DNA of 30,666 nt from NCBI RefSeq assembly GCF_026262505.1, contig NW_026529227.1:1-30666 (forward strand). Reading direction: 5' to 3'. Both the position numbers and the translations under genes were made by a program. Positions 19,668-30,666 of the stretch are shown piece by piece. The first letter of the stretch is position 1; the number at the start of each line of letters is the position of its first letter. This stretch comes from Trichomonas vaginalis G3. Lineage: Eukaryota > Parabasalia > Trichomonadida > Trichomonadidae. Below the pieces are notes generated by a model that was not told the origin of the DNA, did no database searches, and saw nothing but the letters and a program-made list of their open reading frames with translations.

Positions 19668-22600
19668 ATATTCTTCATCGGTAATGAGCGTATATGTTTT
19701 GTCATGATTTTATCGTATATGTTATTGTCATTGATTTCTTCTATACTGTTTTGTCATGATTTTTCGTATATGTTTTTGTCATGACATTCTTCTTTATATG
19801 CTTTGTCAAAATTCGTCGTATATGTTTTGTCAAAACTTCGTCTGTATAGTTTTGTCATGATTTCATCGTACATGTTTGTCGAAACTTCATCGTATATGTT
19901 TTTGTCATGATTTCATCGTACATGTTTTGTCATGATTTCTTCGTATATGTTTTGTCATGACTTCAATCGTAAATGTTTTGTCAACATGAACGTAAATGAT
20001 TTGTCAAAACTTCATCGTATATGCTTTGTCATGATTTTCATCGTACATGTTTTTGTCATGACTTTTCATCGTAATGAGCGGTATATGTTTTGTCATGACT
20101 TCTTCATCGTAATGAACGTATATTGCTTTGTCAAACATGAACGTAAATGATTTGTCGAAACTTCATCGTAATATGCTTTTGTCAAACATGAACGTATACT
20201 TTGTCATACTTTTCATCGTAATGACGTATATGCTTTGTCAAACATGAAACGTAAATGATTTGTCGAAACTTTTCGTACATTTTTGTCATGATTTTCATCG
20301 TAATGACGTATATGCTTTGTCAAACATGAAACGTAAAATGATTGATTTGCGAAACTTCATCGTATATGTTTTGTCATGACTTCTCACATGATTTTTGTCA
20401 TGACTTCTCATCGTAATGAACGTATAATTTTGTCAAACATGAACGTAAAATGATTTGTCGAAACTTCTTCGTACATGTTTTGTCATGACCTTCTTCATCG
20501 TAATGAACGTATATGCTTTGTCAAACATGAACAGTAAATGATTTGTCATGACTTCTTCGTAATGTTTTTGTCATGACTTCTTCATCGTAATGAACGTATA
20601 TGCTTTGTCAAACTATGAAACGTAAATGATTTGTCGAAACTTCATCGTATATGCTTTGTCAACATGAACGTATATGCTTGTCGATACTTCTCTCATCGTA
20701 TGAGCGTATTATGCTTTGTCAAACATGAACGTAAATGATTTGTGAACACTTCATCGTATATGTTTTGTCATGACTTCTTCGTACATGTTTTGTCGAAACT
20801 TCTTCATCGTAATGAACGTATATGCTTTGTCAACATGACGTAAATGATTTGTCGAAACTTCATTGTATATGTTTTGTCATGACTTTCTTCGTAATATGTT
20901 TGTCAACTTCTTCATGCGTAATAACGTATATGCTTTGTCAAACATGAACGTATATTTGTCGAAACTTCATCGTATATGTTTGTCATTAGACTTTCTTCAT
21001 CGTAATGAACGTATATGCTTTGTCCAAACATGAACGTAAATGATTTGTCGAAACTTCTTCATCGTAATGACGTATATGCTTTGTCACATGACGTAATGAT
21101 TTTCGAACTTCATCGTATATGCTTTGTCAACTGATCGTAAATTTTGTCAAACTTCTTCATCGTAATGAACGTATATGCTTTGTCAACTGAACGTAAATGA
21201 TTTGTCGAACTTCATCGTATATGCTTTTGTCAACATGAACGTATATGCTTTGTCATGACTTTTCATCGTAATGAACGTATATGCTTTGTCAAACATGACG
21301 TAAATGATTTTGTCATGACTTTCTTTCGTACAATGTTTGTATGACTCTCTTATGCGTAATGAACGTATATGCTTTGTCAAACTGAACGTAAATGATTTGT
21401 CGAAACTTCATCGTATATGTTTTGTCATGACTTTTCGTACATGTTTTGTAATGACTTCTTCATCGGTTAATGAAACGTATATGCTTTGTCAAACATGAAC
21501 GTAAATGATTTGTCGAAAACTTCATCGTATATTTTTGTCATGATTCTTCGTAATGTTTGTCATGACTTCTTCATCGTAATGAACGTATATGCTTTGTCAA
21601 ACATGAACGTAAATGATTTGTCGAAACTTCATCGTATATGCTTTGTCAACATGAACGTATATGTTTGTCTGACTTCTTCATCGTAATGAACGTATATGCT
21701 TTGTCAACATGAACGTAAATAATTTGTCGAAACTTCTTCGTAGCAATGTTTTGTCATGACTTCTTCATCGTAATGAACGTATATGCTTTGTCAACATGAA
21801 CGTAAATGATTTGTCGAAACTTCATCGTATATGTTTTTGTCATGACTTCTTCGTAATGTTTTTGTCATGACTTCTTCATCGTATGAACGTATGCTTGTCA
21901 AACATGAACGTAAATGATTTGTCGAAACTTCAATCGTATATGCTTTGTCAAACATGAACGTATATGCTTTGTCTGAACTTTTCATCGTAATGACGTATAT
22001 GCTTTGTCAAACATGAACGTAAATGATTTGTCGAAACTTTCATCGTATATGTTTTGTCATGACTTCTTCGTATATGTTTTGTCATGACTTCTTGCAATGA
22101 CGTAATGAACTTGTATATGCTTTGTCAACTGAACGTAAATGATTTGTCGAAACTTCATCGTATATGTTTTGTCATGACTTTCCATCGTATGAACGTATTG
22201 CTTTGTCAAACATGAACGTAAATGATTTGTCGAAACTTGCAATCGTATATGTTTTTGTCATGAACTTCTTCGTACATGTTTTGTCATGACTTCTTCATCG
22301 TAATGAACGTATATGCTTTGTTCAACATGAACGTAAATGATTGTCGAAACTTCATCGTATATGTTTTTGTCATGATTCTTCGTACATGTTTTGTCATGAC
22401 TTCTTTCATCGTAATGAACGTATATGCTTTGTCAAACATGAACGTAAATGATTTGTCGAAACTTCATCGTATATGTTGTCATGATTCTTCGTACATGTTT
22501 TGTCATGACTTCTCATCGTAAATGAACGTATATGCTTTGTCAAACATGAACGTAAATGATTTGTCGAAACTTCATCGTATATGCTTTGTCAAACATGAAG

Positions 22601-25079
22601 TATATGCTTTGTCATGACTTCTTCATCGTATGAACGTAATATGCTTTGTCAAACAATAACGTAATGATTTTGTCTGACTTCTTAACGTACATGTTTGTCA
22701 TGACTTCTTCATCGTAATGAACGTATATGCTTTGTCAACATGAACGTAAATGATTTGTCGAAACTTCATCGTATATGTTTTGTATGACTTCTTCGTACAT
22801 GTTTGTCATGATTCTTCATCGTAATGAGTAATGTTTGTCAACATGAACGTAAATGATTTGTCGAAACTTCATCGTATATGCTTTGTCAACATACGTAATG
22901 ATTTTCGAAACTTCTTCATCGTAATGAACGTATATGCTTTGTCAAACATGAACGTAAATGATTTGTCGAAACTTCATCGTATATGCTTTGTCAACATGAA
23001 CGTAATATGCTTTTGTCCATGACTTCTTCATCGTAATGAACGTATATGCTTTGTCAAACATGAACGTAAATGATTTGTCGAAACTTCATCGTATATGCTT
23101 TGTCAAACATGAACGTAAATGATTTGTCGAAACTTCTTCATCGTATAGTGTAATGCTTTGTCATGATTTCATGTATATGCTTTGTCATGATTCTTATGAA
23201 GAACGTATATGCTTTGTCAAACATGAACGTAAATGATTTGTCGAAACTTCATCGTTATGCTTTGTCAAACATGAACGTAAATGATTTGTCGAACTTCATC
23301 GTATATGTTTTTGTCATACTTCTCGTACATGTTTTGTCATGACTTCTTCATCGTAATGAACGTATATGCTTTGTCAAACATGAAGTAAATGATTTGTCGA
23401 AACTTCATCGTATATGCTTTGTCAACATGAAACGTAAATGATTTGTCGAAACTTCTTCATCGTAATGAACGTATATGCTTTGTCAACATGAACGTAAAAT
23501 GATTTGTCGAAACTTCATCGTATATGTCTTTGTCATGACTTCTTCATCGTAATGAACGTATATGCTTTGTCAAATGAACGTAAATGATTTTGTCGAAACT
23601 TCATCGTATATGCTTTGTCAAACATGAACGTATATGCTTTGTCTGACTTCTTCTCATGCGTAATGAACGTATATGCTTTGTCAAACATGACGTAATGAGT
23701 TTGTCGAACTTCTCATGTAATAGTTGTTAATGCTGTCATGATTTACGTATTGTTTTGTCATGATTTTTCATCGTAATGAACGTATATGCTTTGTCAAACA
23801 TGAACGTAAATGATTTGTCGAACTTCATCGTATATGTTTTGTCATGACTTCTTCGTACATGTTTTGTCATGACTTCTTCATCGTAATGAACGTATATGCT
23901 TGTCAAAATGAACGTAAATTTTCTCGAAACTTTTTCGTCATATGCTTTGTCAAACATGAACGTATATGCTTTGTCATGACTTCTTCATCGTAAGCTAATG
24001 TTGTCAAAATGAACGTAAATGATTTGTCATACTTCTTCGTAATAGTTTGTCATGACTTTTCATCTGTATACGTAGCTTTTGTCAACATGACCGTAAATGA
24101 TTTTCAAGAACTTCTTCATCGTAAGAGTGTTAATGTTTGTCATGATTTCATCGTATTTGTTTTGTCATGACTTCTTCATCGTAATGACGTATATGCTTTG
24201 TCAAAGCATGAGTAAATGATTTGTCGAAACTTCATCGTATATGTTTTGTCATGATTCTCATCGTACATGTTTTGTCATGGACTTCTTCATCGTAATGAAC
24301 GTATATGCTTTGTCAAACATGAACGTAAATGATTTGTCGAAACTTCATCGTATTGCTCTTGTCAACTGATCGTATATGTTTGTCATTGATTTTTCATCGT
24401 AATGAACGTATATGTTTTGTCAAACATGAACGTATATTTGCTTTGTTCATGTACTTCTTCATCGTAATGAACGTATATGCTTTGTCAAACATGAACGAAA
24501 TGATTTGTCCGAAACTTCTTCATGCGTAATGAGTGTTATGCTTTGTCATGATTTAATCGTATTTGTTTTGTCATGCTTCTTCAATCGTAATGAACGTATA
24601 TGCTTTGTCAACTTGAACGTAAATGATTTGTCGAAACTTCATCGTATATGTTTGTCTGAACTTCTTCGTATCTGTTTTTGTCATGACTTCTTCATCGTAA
24701 TGAACGTATATGCTTTGGTCAAACATGAACGTAAATGTTTGTCGAAACTTCATCGTAAAATATGTTTTGTCATGATTCTTCATCGTAATGAACGTATATG
24801 CTTTGTCAAACATGAACGTAAATGATTTGTCGAAACTTCATCGTATAATGTTTTGTCATGACTTCTTCGTACATGTTTTTGTCATGACTTCTTCATCGTA
24901 TGATCGTATATGCTTTGTCAAACATGAACGTAAGTGATTTGTGAACTTCATCGAGATATGCTTTGTCAAACATGAACGTAAATGATTTGTCGAACTTCTT
25001 TCATCGTATGAGTGTTATGCTTTGTATGATTTCATCGTATATGCTTTGTCATGATCTTCTTCATCGTAATGAACGTAAT
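19668..25079 (+). repeat. Cassette-free satellite block (5.4 kb)
   Basis: This is the longest run without a punctuation cassette. It is dominated by AAACATGAA, GAAACTTCAT and ATGACTTCTTCAT-CGTAATGAA units, the ingredients of the 110/111-bp HORs of block 2, with frequent indels. No gene, RNA or foreign insertion is visible. Confidence 0.82.
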
Positions 25080-25147
25080 CTGACAAAGAATATATTTTAG
25101 GTGAAGAGGTGAGATCTCACCTCTTTCTCAACTCATGATTTTTGATG
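25080..25147. repeat. Punctuation cassette type I, copy 14
   Basis: The cagac-type flank reads ctgacaaagaatatatttta. The palindrome is still perfect (25104-25125), with one extra right arm (ctcaactc). Confidence 0.85.
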
Positions 25148-25604
25148 ATTTTTCATCGTAATGAGCGTATATGTTTTTGTCATGATTTCATCGTAATATG
25201 TTTTGTCATGATTCTTCGTATATTGTTTTGTCTGATTTCTTCGTATATGTTTTGTCATGACTTCCTTCTTCGAATATCGCTTTGTCAAAACAATTCGTCG
25301 TATATGTTTTGTCGAAACTTCATCGTATATGTTTTTGTCATATTTCATCGTAACATGTTGTTGTCGAAACTTCATGTATATGTTTTTTGTCATGATTTCA
25401 TCGTAACTGTTTTGTCATGATTTCTTCGTATATGTTTGTTCAGACTTCATTCGTAACATGTTTTTCAAACAAGCACGTAGAATGATTTGTCAAACTTCAA
25501 TCGTATATGCTTTGTCATGATTTCATCCGTACATGTTTTGGTTCATGACTTTTTCATCGTATATGCTTGTCAAGTACTTCTTCATCGTAATGAGAGCGTA
25601 AAAT

Positions 25605-25680
25605 GATTCCCAGAAAATTGTTTAGGTTGAAAGGTGAGATCTACCTGCTTTCTCCACGCTTCATGGATTTTCCAGTTGAT
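25605..25680. repeat. Punctuation cassette type I, copy 15 (gatcc-flanked, degraded)
   Basis: The flank resembles gatcccaaaaataatgttta with indels. The core aaggtgagatct remains (~25630) and the right arms are scrambled. Confidence 0.65.
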
Positions 25681-25812
25681 TTCTCTCAGTTATATGCTTT
25701 GTCAACATGAACGTATCTGCTCTTGTCAAACATGAATACGTAAATGATGTTGTCGAAACCTTCATCGATCATCGTTTTGTCATGACTCTTTCATCGCTAA
25801 TAGACGTAAATT

Positions 25813-25883
25813 CAGACAAAAATACTGATTTAAGGTGAAGAGTGTGAGATCTCACCTCTTTTCTCACCCTCATGATTTTCATG
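25813..25883. repeat. Punctuation cassette type I, copy 16
   Basis: A cagacaaaaata flank is followed by a near-palindrome (~25838-25860) with one extra base in the left arm. It starts 208 bp after copy 15. Confidence 0.75.
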
Positions 25884-26388
25884 AATTTTTATGCGTATAT
25901 AGAGCGTATATTGTTTTGTCATGATTTCATTCGTAACATATGGTTTTTGTTATGGATTTCTTCGTATATGTTTTTGTACACTGATTATCTTCGTATATGT
26001 GTTTATGTCATGCACTTCTTCTTCCGTAATAAGTGCTTTGTCAAACTACTTCTGTCGTTGCTTGATATGTTTTTTTGGAAATGCTCATCAGTATACTTGT
26101 TTGTCCATGATCTTCATCGTAATGTTTTTGTCGATAACTTCTCGTAAATATGTTTGTGTCATGATTTTTCATGGGTACATATGTTTTGTCAACTGATTCT
26201 TGTATATGTTTTTGTCATGAACATTTCATCGTATGGTTGAATGATTTCTGCAAGATGAGCGTAAATGATTTGTTCAAAACTTATCGTATATGCTTTGTCG
26301 ATAGTGATTTATCGTACATATTTTTGTCATTGACTTTTTCCATCGTATATGCTTTGTCAAGACTTCTTCAATCGTAATGAAGTGTAAA

Positions 26389-26456
26389 TGATCAAAAATT
26401 TTTAGTGAGAGAGGTGAGATCTCAACCTCTTTTCTCACCTCATGAAATTTTTCATG
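26389..26456. repeat. Punctuation cassette type I, copy 17 (gatc-flanked)
   Basis: The gatcaaaaattttta flank is followed by gaggtgagatctcaacctc, the palindrome with one inserted base, then one extra right arm and the terminal hairpin. Confidence 0.75.
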
Positions 26457-26601
26457 ATTGTCTTCGTTAGCTTCTGTTGTCCAAACATGAAACGTATACA
26501 ATGCTTCGTGTCAAACATGAACGTAAATGATTTTTGTCCGGAAACTTCAATCGTAATATGGCGTTTTGTCATGACTTCTTGTCATCGTAATGAAACGTAA
26601 T

Positions 26602-26670
26602 CAGACAAATAATATATTTTAGGTGAAGATGGTGAGATCTCCCTCTTTTCTCAACCTCATGATTTTATGA
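26602..26670. repeat. Punctuation cassette type I, copy 18
   Basis: A cagac flank is followed by an imperfect palindrome (~26626-26648) and one extra right arm. It starts ~213 bp after copy 17. Confidence 0.73.
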
Positions 26671-27134
26671 TTTTTCTTCATAGTAAATGACGTATAAATG
26701 TTTTGTGATATGATTTCCATGTAATATGTTTTTGTCATGATTTCTTCGTCATATGTTTTGTCATGATTTCTTCGTACTAATGTTTGGTCTGACTTCTTTC
26801 TTCGTATGATGCTTTGTCAAACTTCGTCGTATAGTTGTTTGTCGAACTTCATCGTATATGTTTTTGTCATGATTTTCATACGTATCTGTTTTGTCGAAAC
26901 TTTCATCGTATTGTTTTGTCATGATTTCATCGTACATGTTTTGGTCATGATTTCTTCGTATCTGTTTTGTCATGACTTCATCGTAAATGTTTTGATCAAA
27001 CATGAACGTAAATGCAGTTTGTCAAAAACTTCATCCGTATATGCTTATGTCATGATTTCATCGTATCATGTCTTTGTCATGTACTTTTTCATCGTATTGC
27101 TTTGTCAGACTTCTTCATCGTAATGAGCTAAATG

Positions 27135-27200
27135 ATCCAAAAATTATGTTTGGTGAAGAGGTGAGATCTCCTCTTTTTCTCACCTGCATGAATTTTCATG
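27135..27200. repeat. Punctuation cassette type I, copy 19 (gatcc-flanked)
   Basis: The gatccaaaaattatgttt flank is followed by gaagaggtgagatctc with a shortened right arm. The terminal hairpin is intact. Confidence 0.73.
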
Positions 27201-27768
27201 ATTTTCTTCATCGTAAATGAAAGCGGTATATGTTTTTGTCATGATTTCATGTATATGTTGTGTCATGATTTTCTTCGTATATTTTTGTCACGATTTTTAC
27301 TCGTATATGTTTTTTGTCATGACTTCTTCTTCGTAATATGCTTTGTCAAAATTCGTCGTATGATGTTTTGGTCGAAACTTCATCGTAATATGTTTTCATG
27401 ATTTCCATCGTACATGTTTTGATCGAGAACTTCATCGTATTGCTTTGTCAAAAACTTATCGTGTATATGTTTTGTCGAAACTTCATCGTATAATGTTTGG
27501 TCATGATTTATCGTACATGTTTTGGTTCGAAACTTCATCGTATAAATGTTTTGTCATGATTATCGTACATGTTTTGTCATGATTTCTTCGTGGATATGTT
27601 TGTCATGAAACTTATCGTAAATGTTTTGTCAAACATGAACGTAATGATTATGTCAAAAACCTTCATCGTATATCTTTGTCAATGATTACTCATCGTACAT
27701 GTTTTTGGTCATGACTCTTTTTCATCGTATATGCTTTTCAGACTTTCTCATCGAAATGAGCGTAAATG

Positions 27769-27840
27769 CATCCAAAATAATGTTTAGGTGAAGAGGTGAG
27801 ATCTCACCTCTCTTCTTCCACGGTTCAAGAATTTTTCATG
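27769..27840. repeat. Punctuation cassette type I, copy 20 (catcc-flanked)
   Basis: An almost perfect palindrome lies at 27791-27812. The following right arms are scrambled. Confidence 0.77.
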
Positions 27841-27976
27841 ATTTTTTCGTATTTTGTCAAAATGACGTAAATGATTTGTCGAGAACTTCTCATCGTAATA
27901 TGAAAATGCTTTGTCAGATTTTCATGATTCTCATCGTTATGCTTGTCTATGATTTTCATCGTAATGAAACGTAAAT

Positions 27977-28044
27977 CAGACAAAAATATATTTTAGGTGA
28001 AGGTGAGATCTTCCCTCCTTTTCACGCCTCAATGAATTTTCATG
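27977..28044. repeat. Punctuation cassette type I, copy 21
   Basis: The cagacaaaaatatatttta flank is intact. The body is shortened (aaggtgagatcttccctcc). It starts 208 bp after copy 20. Confidence 0.73.
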
Positions 28045-28788
28045 ATTCTTCATCGTAATGAGCGTATTGTTTTGTCATGATTCATCGTAATACTGTTTTG
28101 TCATGATTTCTTCGTATAATGTTTGGTCATGGATTTGTTCGTTATATGTTTTTTGTCATGACTTTCTTCGTATATGCTTTGGTCAAAATTTCGTCGTATT
28201 GTTTTGTCGAACTTCATCGGTATATGTTTTGTCATGAATTTTCATCGTACTGTTTTTGTCGAACTTCATCGTATATGTTTTGTCATGTTTCGATCGTACT
28301 GTTTTGTCATGATTTTTCGTATTGTTTTTGTCATGATTCATCGTTAATGTTTTGTCACATGAATGTAAATGAATTTCGAAACTTCATCGTATATGTTTTG
28401 CATGAGTGTCTTGTATATGTTTTGTCATGATCTTCATCGTATGAACGTGATATGTTTGTAACATGAAGTAATGATTTGTCGAACTTGATCGTATATTGTT
28501 GTGCAACGGATGAACGTATATGCTTGTCATGATTTCATCGTAATGACGTAGTATGTTTGTCAAACATGAAAGCGTAATGATTTGTCGAAATTCTTCGTAA
28601 TGTTTTGGTCATATTCTTCATCGTAATGAGTTTGTTTGTCAACTGACCGGTAAATGATTTGTCGAAACTTATCGTAATTGCTTTGTCAACATGAGTCAAT
28701 GATTTGTCGAAATTTTCATCGTTAGTGTTTATGCTTTGTCATGATTTCATCGTATATGTTTGTCATGACTTCTTCATCGTAATAGTAA

Positions 28789-28845
28789 TAGACAAATATT
28801 TTTAAGGTGAAGAGTGAGATTCCCCTTTCTAGTCATGATTTTCTG
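28789..28845. repeat. Punctuation cassette type I, copy 22 (degraded)
   Basis: The remnant agacaaatatttttaaggtg is followed by agagtgagattcccc. It is recognisable only by order and flank. Confidence 0.6.
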
Positions 28846-29250
28846 TTTTCATCCGGATGAGCGTTATGTTTTGTCATGATTTATCCGTAGTATGTTTGTA
28901 TGATTTTTCGTCTATGTTTTGTCATGAATTTCTTGGTATATGTTTTGTCATGATTCTTTCGTCTATGTTGTAAATTGTGTCAATTGTTTGTCGGAAAATT
29001 TATCGTTATGTTTGTATGATTTTCATCGGTAATGTTTTGTCGAAACCTCATGTATATGTTTGTCATGATTTATGTACATGTTTTTGTCATGATTTTTCGT
29101 TTTATGTTTGTCATGACTTCATCGTAAATGTTTTGTCACATGAAGGTATGTTTGTCCCTTATGGTTGTTTGTCAGATTTATCGTACATTGTTTTTGTCAT
29201 GACTTTTTTCATCGTATATCTTGTCAAGACTTTTCTGTAATGATGTAAAT

Positions 29251-29318
29251 GATCCAAAATTATTTTAGGTGACGAGTGAGATTCACTTTTTTCAAGTTTT
29301 TTCCTCATGAATTTATGA
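29251..29318. repeat. Punctuation cassette type I, copy 23 (gatcc-flanked, degraded)
   Basis: The gatccaaaattatttta flank is followed by gacgagtgagattcac, a damaged body, and a catgaatttatga end. Confidence 0.6.
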
Positions 29319-29388
29319 CTTCTTCATCGTATATCTTTTAAACATTGAACGTATATCTTTTGTCATGATAATCGTAATGAGCGTAAAT

Positions 29389-29452
29389 GATCAAATAATG
29401 TTAGGTAAGAGGTGAGATCTCACCTCTTTTTTTCTCCCTCATGATTTTCATG
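29389..29452. repeat. Punctuation cassette type I, copy 24 (gatc-flanked)
   Basis: The perfect 22-bp palindrome is retained at 29407-29428 in an otherwise noisy region. It starts only ~138 bp after copy 23. Confidence 0.78.
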
Positions 29453-29737
29453 TTTCTTCGTATGCTTTTGTCAACATGAACGTAATGTTTGTCCAACGAG
29501 TAATGATTTTCGATTTTCGTTTGTTTTGTCATGACTTCTTCGTATACATGTTTTGTCATGACTTCTTCATCGTAATGGAGTATTCTTTTGGTCAACCATT
29601 GAACGAATGATTGTGACTTCATCGTATATGCTTCACATGAACGTAAATGATTTGTCAAATCTTCATCGTAATGAGGTAATTTTGATTTGATTTATCTTAT
29701 ATGATTTGTTGATTTTCTTATCGTAATGAACTAAATC

Positions 29738-29797
29738 AAGCAAAAATATATTTTAGTGAAGAGTAGATCTATCCTTTTTCACTCATGAATTTTCATG
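29738..29797. repeat. Punctuation cassette type I, copy 25 (degraded)
   Basis: The remnant gcaaaaatatattttag is followed by gagtagatctatcc and the terminal hairpin tcatgaattttcatga. Confidence 0.63.
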
Positions 29798-30085
29798 ATT
29801 CTCGTATATGCTTGTCAACATGACGTATGATGCTTTGTCAATGAAGTAAATTGATTTGTCGAAATTCATCGATATGTTTTGTCATGAGTTCTCGTAATGT
29901 TTGGGTCATGATATCTTATCGTAAGCGTATATGTTTGTCAACCCATGATGTAAATGATTGTCGAATTTCGTATATTTTTTGTCAGAATCCCCTAACGTAT
30001 GTTGTCGAAATTTTTGTAATGAGTGTAATGCTTGTCCATGATATGTTATTGTTTGTCATGACTTTTATCGTAATGGAACGTTAAA

Positions 30086-30136
30086 TCAAAATATTTTTAG
30101 GTAAGGTGAATTCTCTCTTCTCATATGAATTTTATG
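30086..30136. repeat. Punctuation cassette type I, copy 26 (degraded)
   Basis: The remnant caaaatatttttaggtaagg is followed by gtgaattctctcttctc. Confidence 0.5.
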
Positions 30137-30519
30137 ATTTTTATGTATGAGCGTATGTTTATGTCATGATTTGTTATGTTTTTTATGATTTTCTTCGTAT
30201 GTTTTGTCATGATTTCTTCGTATTGTTTGTATGACTCTTGTAATATCTTTGTCAAATTCGTGCGTATATGTTTGTAGACTTCTCGTATATGTTTTGTATG
30301 ATTTATCGTAATGTTTTGTGAAGTTATCGTATTCTGTTTTGTATGATTTCATCGTATGTTTGTCATATTTTTTCGTATTTGTTATATAGTCATGATTTCA
30401 TCGGTAATGTTTTGTAAAATGAACGTAATGTTGTCATTATTGTATTCTTTGTCATGATTATGTACTTTTTGTATGCTTTTTATCTTCTTTGTCAAGAATT
30501 TTATCGTAATGAGGTAATA

Positions 30520-30573
30520 TCAAAATATGTTTTACGTGAAGAGTGAATTACTTTTTCTCACTCTATTTTCATG
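30520..30573. repeat. Punctuation cassette type I, copy 27 (degraded)
   Basis: The remnant caaaatatgttttacgtg is followed by aagagtgaattac and ctttttctcactc. It is placed mainly by its position between the usual lead-in and lead-out. Confidence 0.5.
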
Positions 30574-30666
30574 ATTTTTTTGTCATATGAGCGTATTGTT
30601 TGGTCATTATTTATCGTATTGTTTTGTATGACTTTTGTTAGTTTTCTATTTCGTATATGTTTTGTC

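Larger units (their letters stand above)
69..30666 (+). repeat. Satellite array of 24/25/37-bp core-and-tail units
   Basis: Nearly every unit starts with the 15-bp core CGTAHATGHTTTGTC (position 5 is T, A or C; position 9 is T, C or A). A tail then sets the unit length. Ten-base tails (ATGATTTCAT, ATGACTTCTT, GAAACTTCAT, AAAACTTCAT) give 25 bp, AAACATGAA gives 24 bp, and longer tails ending in CGTAATGAA or CGTAATGAG give about 37 bp. All core-and-tail units point the same way. The core carries a CpG in CGTA; the tail joint often forms the palindrome GTCATGAC. Because 25 is not a multiple of 3, the same DNA is read in all three frames, which rules out a coding role for the simple arrays. It is a satellite by structure; I do not recognise it as a named family. 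Confidence 0.95.
18870..30666. other. Indel-rich right part of the array
   Basis: Units stay recognisable, but one- and two-base insertions and deletions appear in almost every line, often in homopolymers (ttttt for tttt, aac for aaac). Density rises after ~25400 and again after ~28400, where units also become shorter. Plain substitutions are a minority. The pattern suggests low-coverage raw long-read sequence towards a contig end. Motif calls here are approximate. Confidence 0.7.
25148..30666 (+). repeat. Cassette-dense, indel-rich satellite to the window end
   Basis: Apart from the cassettes listed separately, this stretch is the same satellite with heavy indel noise. Thirteen further cassettes occur in 5.5 kb. 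Gatcc-flanked and cagac-flanked forms follow each other at 209-217 bp three times. The array continues past the right edge. Confidence 0.8.

Noticed and set aside
25872-26377. Overlapping open frames with less repetitive translations near 26 kb
   Set aside because: The peptide looks less repetitive only because indels are frequent there. The DNA is still recognisable as satellite plus cassettes.
789-30352. All other short open frames on both strands (about 60-107 codons)
   Set aside because: They consist of satellite units translated in rotating frames, or of indel-shifted satellite on the right side. None has a composition or motif beyond the repeat, so no CDS is called.
1-30666. CRISPR array
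   Set aside because: Repeat spacing is regular in places, but there are no unique spacers: everything between cores is one of a few tails. No cas gene is present.
69-30666. CENP-B box or telomere-like repeat in the satellite
   Set aside because: No CGGG-containing box fits the core-and-tail units, and no short G-rich telomere motif is repeated. A centromeric role cannot be inferred from the sequence alone.
19668-30666. Diverged ancient satellite subfamily
   Set aside because: Differences are mainly random indels that are not shared between neighbouring units, rather than shared substitutions. Sequencing error explains them better than a distinct subfamily.

Overview
This 30.7-kb window holds no gene that I can support. 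It is one long head-to-tail satellite DNA array, almost certainly eukaryotic, with unique sequence only in the first ~68 bases. Nothing in it identifies the species. The eukaryotic call rests on array size, multi-level higher-order repeat (HOR) structure, AT-richness and the absence of any real reading frame, RNA gene or bacterial-type signal.

The basic unit is a nearly invariant 15-bp core, CGTAHATGHTTTGTC, followed by one of a small set of tails. Tails such as ATGATTTCAT, ATGACTTCTT, GAAACTTCAT and AAAACTTCAT make 25-bp units. The tail AAACATGAA makes a 24-bp unit, and longer tails ending in CGTAATGAA make a 37-bp unit. Units combine into 110/111-bp HORs, and these into HORs of about 0.98 kb and 1.84 kb. 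A ~2.3-kb block is also duplicated about 4.9-5.0 kb apart. All core-and-tail units lie in the same orientation.

At intervals the satellite is interrupted by short punctuation cassettes that share a related A/T-rich left flank (cagacaaaaatatatttta or gacccaaaaataatgttta) but carry four different bodies. Type I (27 copies, about 12 crisp) has a 22-bp perfect palindrome centred on AGATCT, then extra right-arm copies at 12-bp period, then a small hairpin. Type II (one copy, ~5255-5325) has the same architecture with a different arm sequence. Types III and IV (three linked pairs) carry a 71-bp dyad made of three TGTCA half-sites at 8-bp steps facing three TGACA half-sites at 8-bp steps. Inverted clusters of half-sites built from unrelated motifs but placed behind a common flank are the most interesting feature here.

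Layout: 1-68 unique flank; 69-1860 satellite; first type I cassette at 1861; 1941-5254 long satellite block with 110/111-bp HORs; 5255-6046 cassettes II, III and IV; 6166-7365 one type I unit; 7366-9652 large unit with III/IV; 9653-12282 three type I units (679, 975 and 976 bp); 12283-14680 second copy of the large unit; 14681-19587 three type I units (1822, 1843 and 1242 bp); 19668-25079 cassette-free satellite; 25080-30666 cassette-dense satellite.

Sequence quality changes sharply. Most of 1-15060 and 16130-18870 is crisp. A patch at ~15061-16130, and everything after ~18870, carries many scattered one- or two-base indels that grow denser towards the right end. This looks more like unpolished long-read sequence at a contig end than biological decay, so exact coordinates and motifs there should be treated as approximate.
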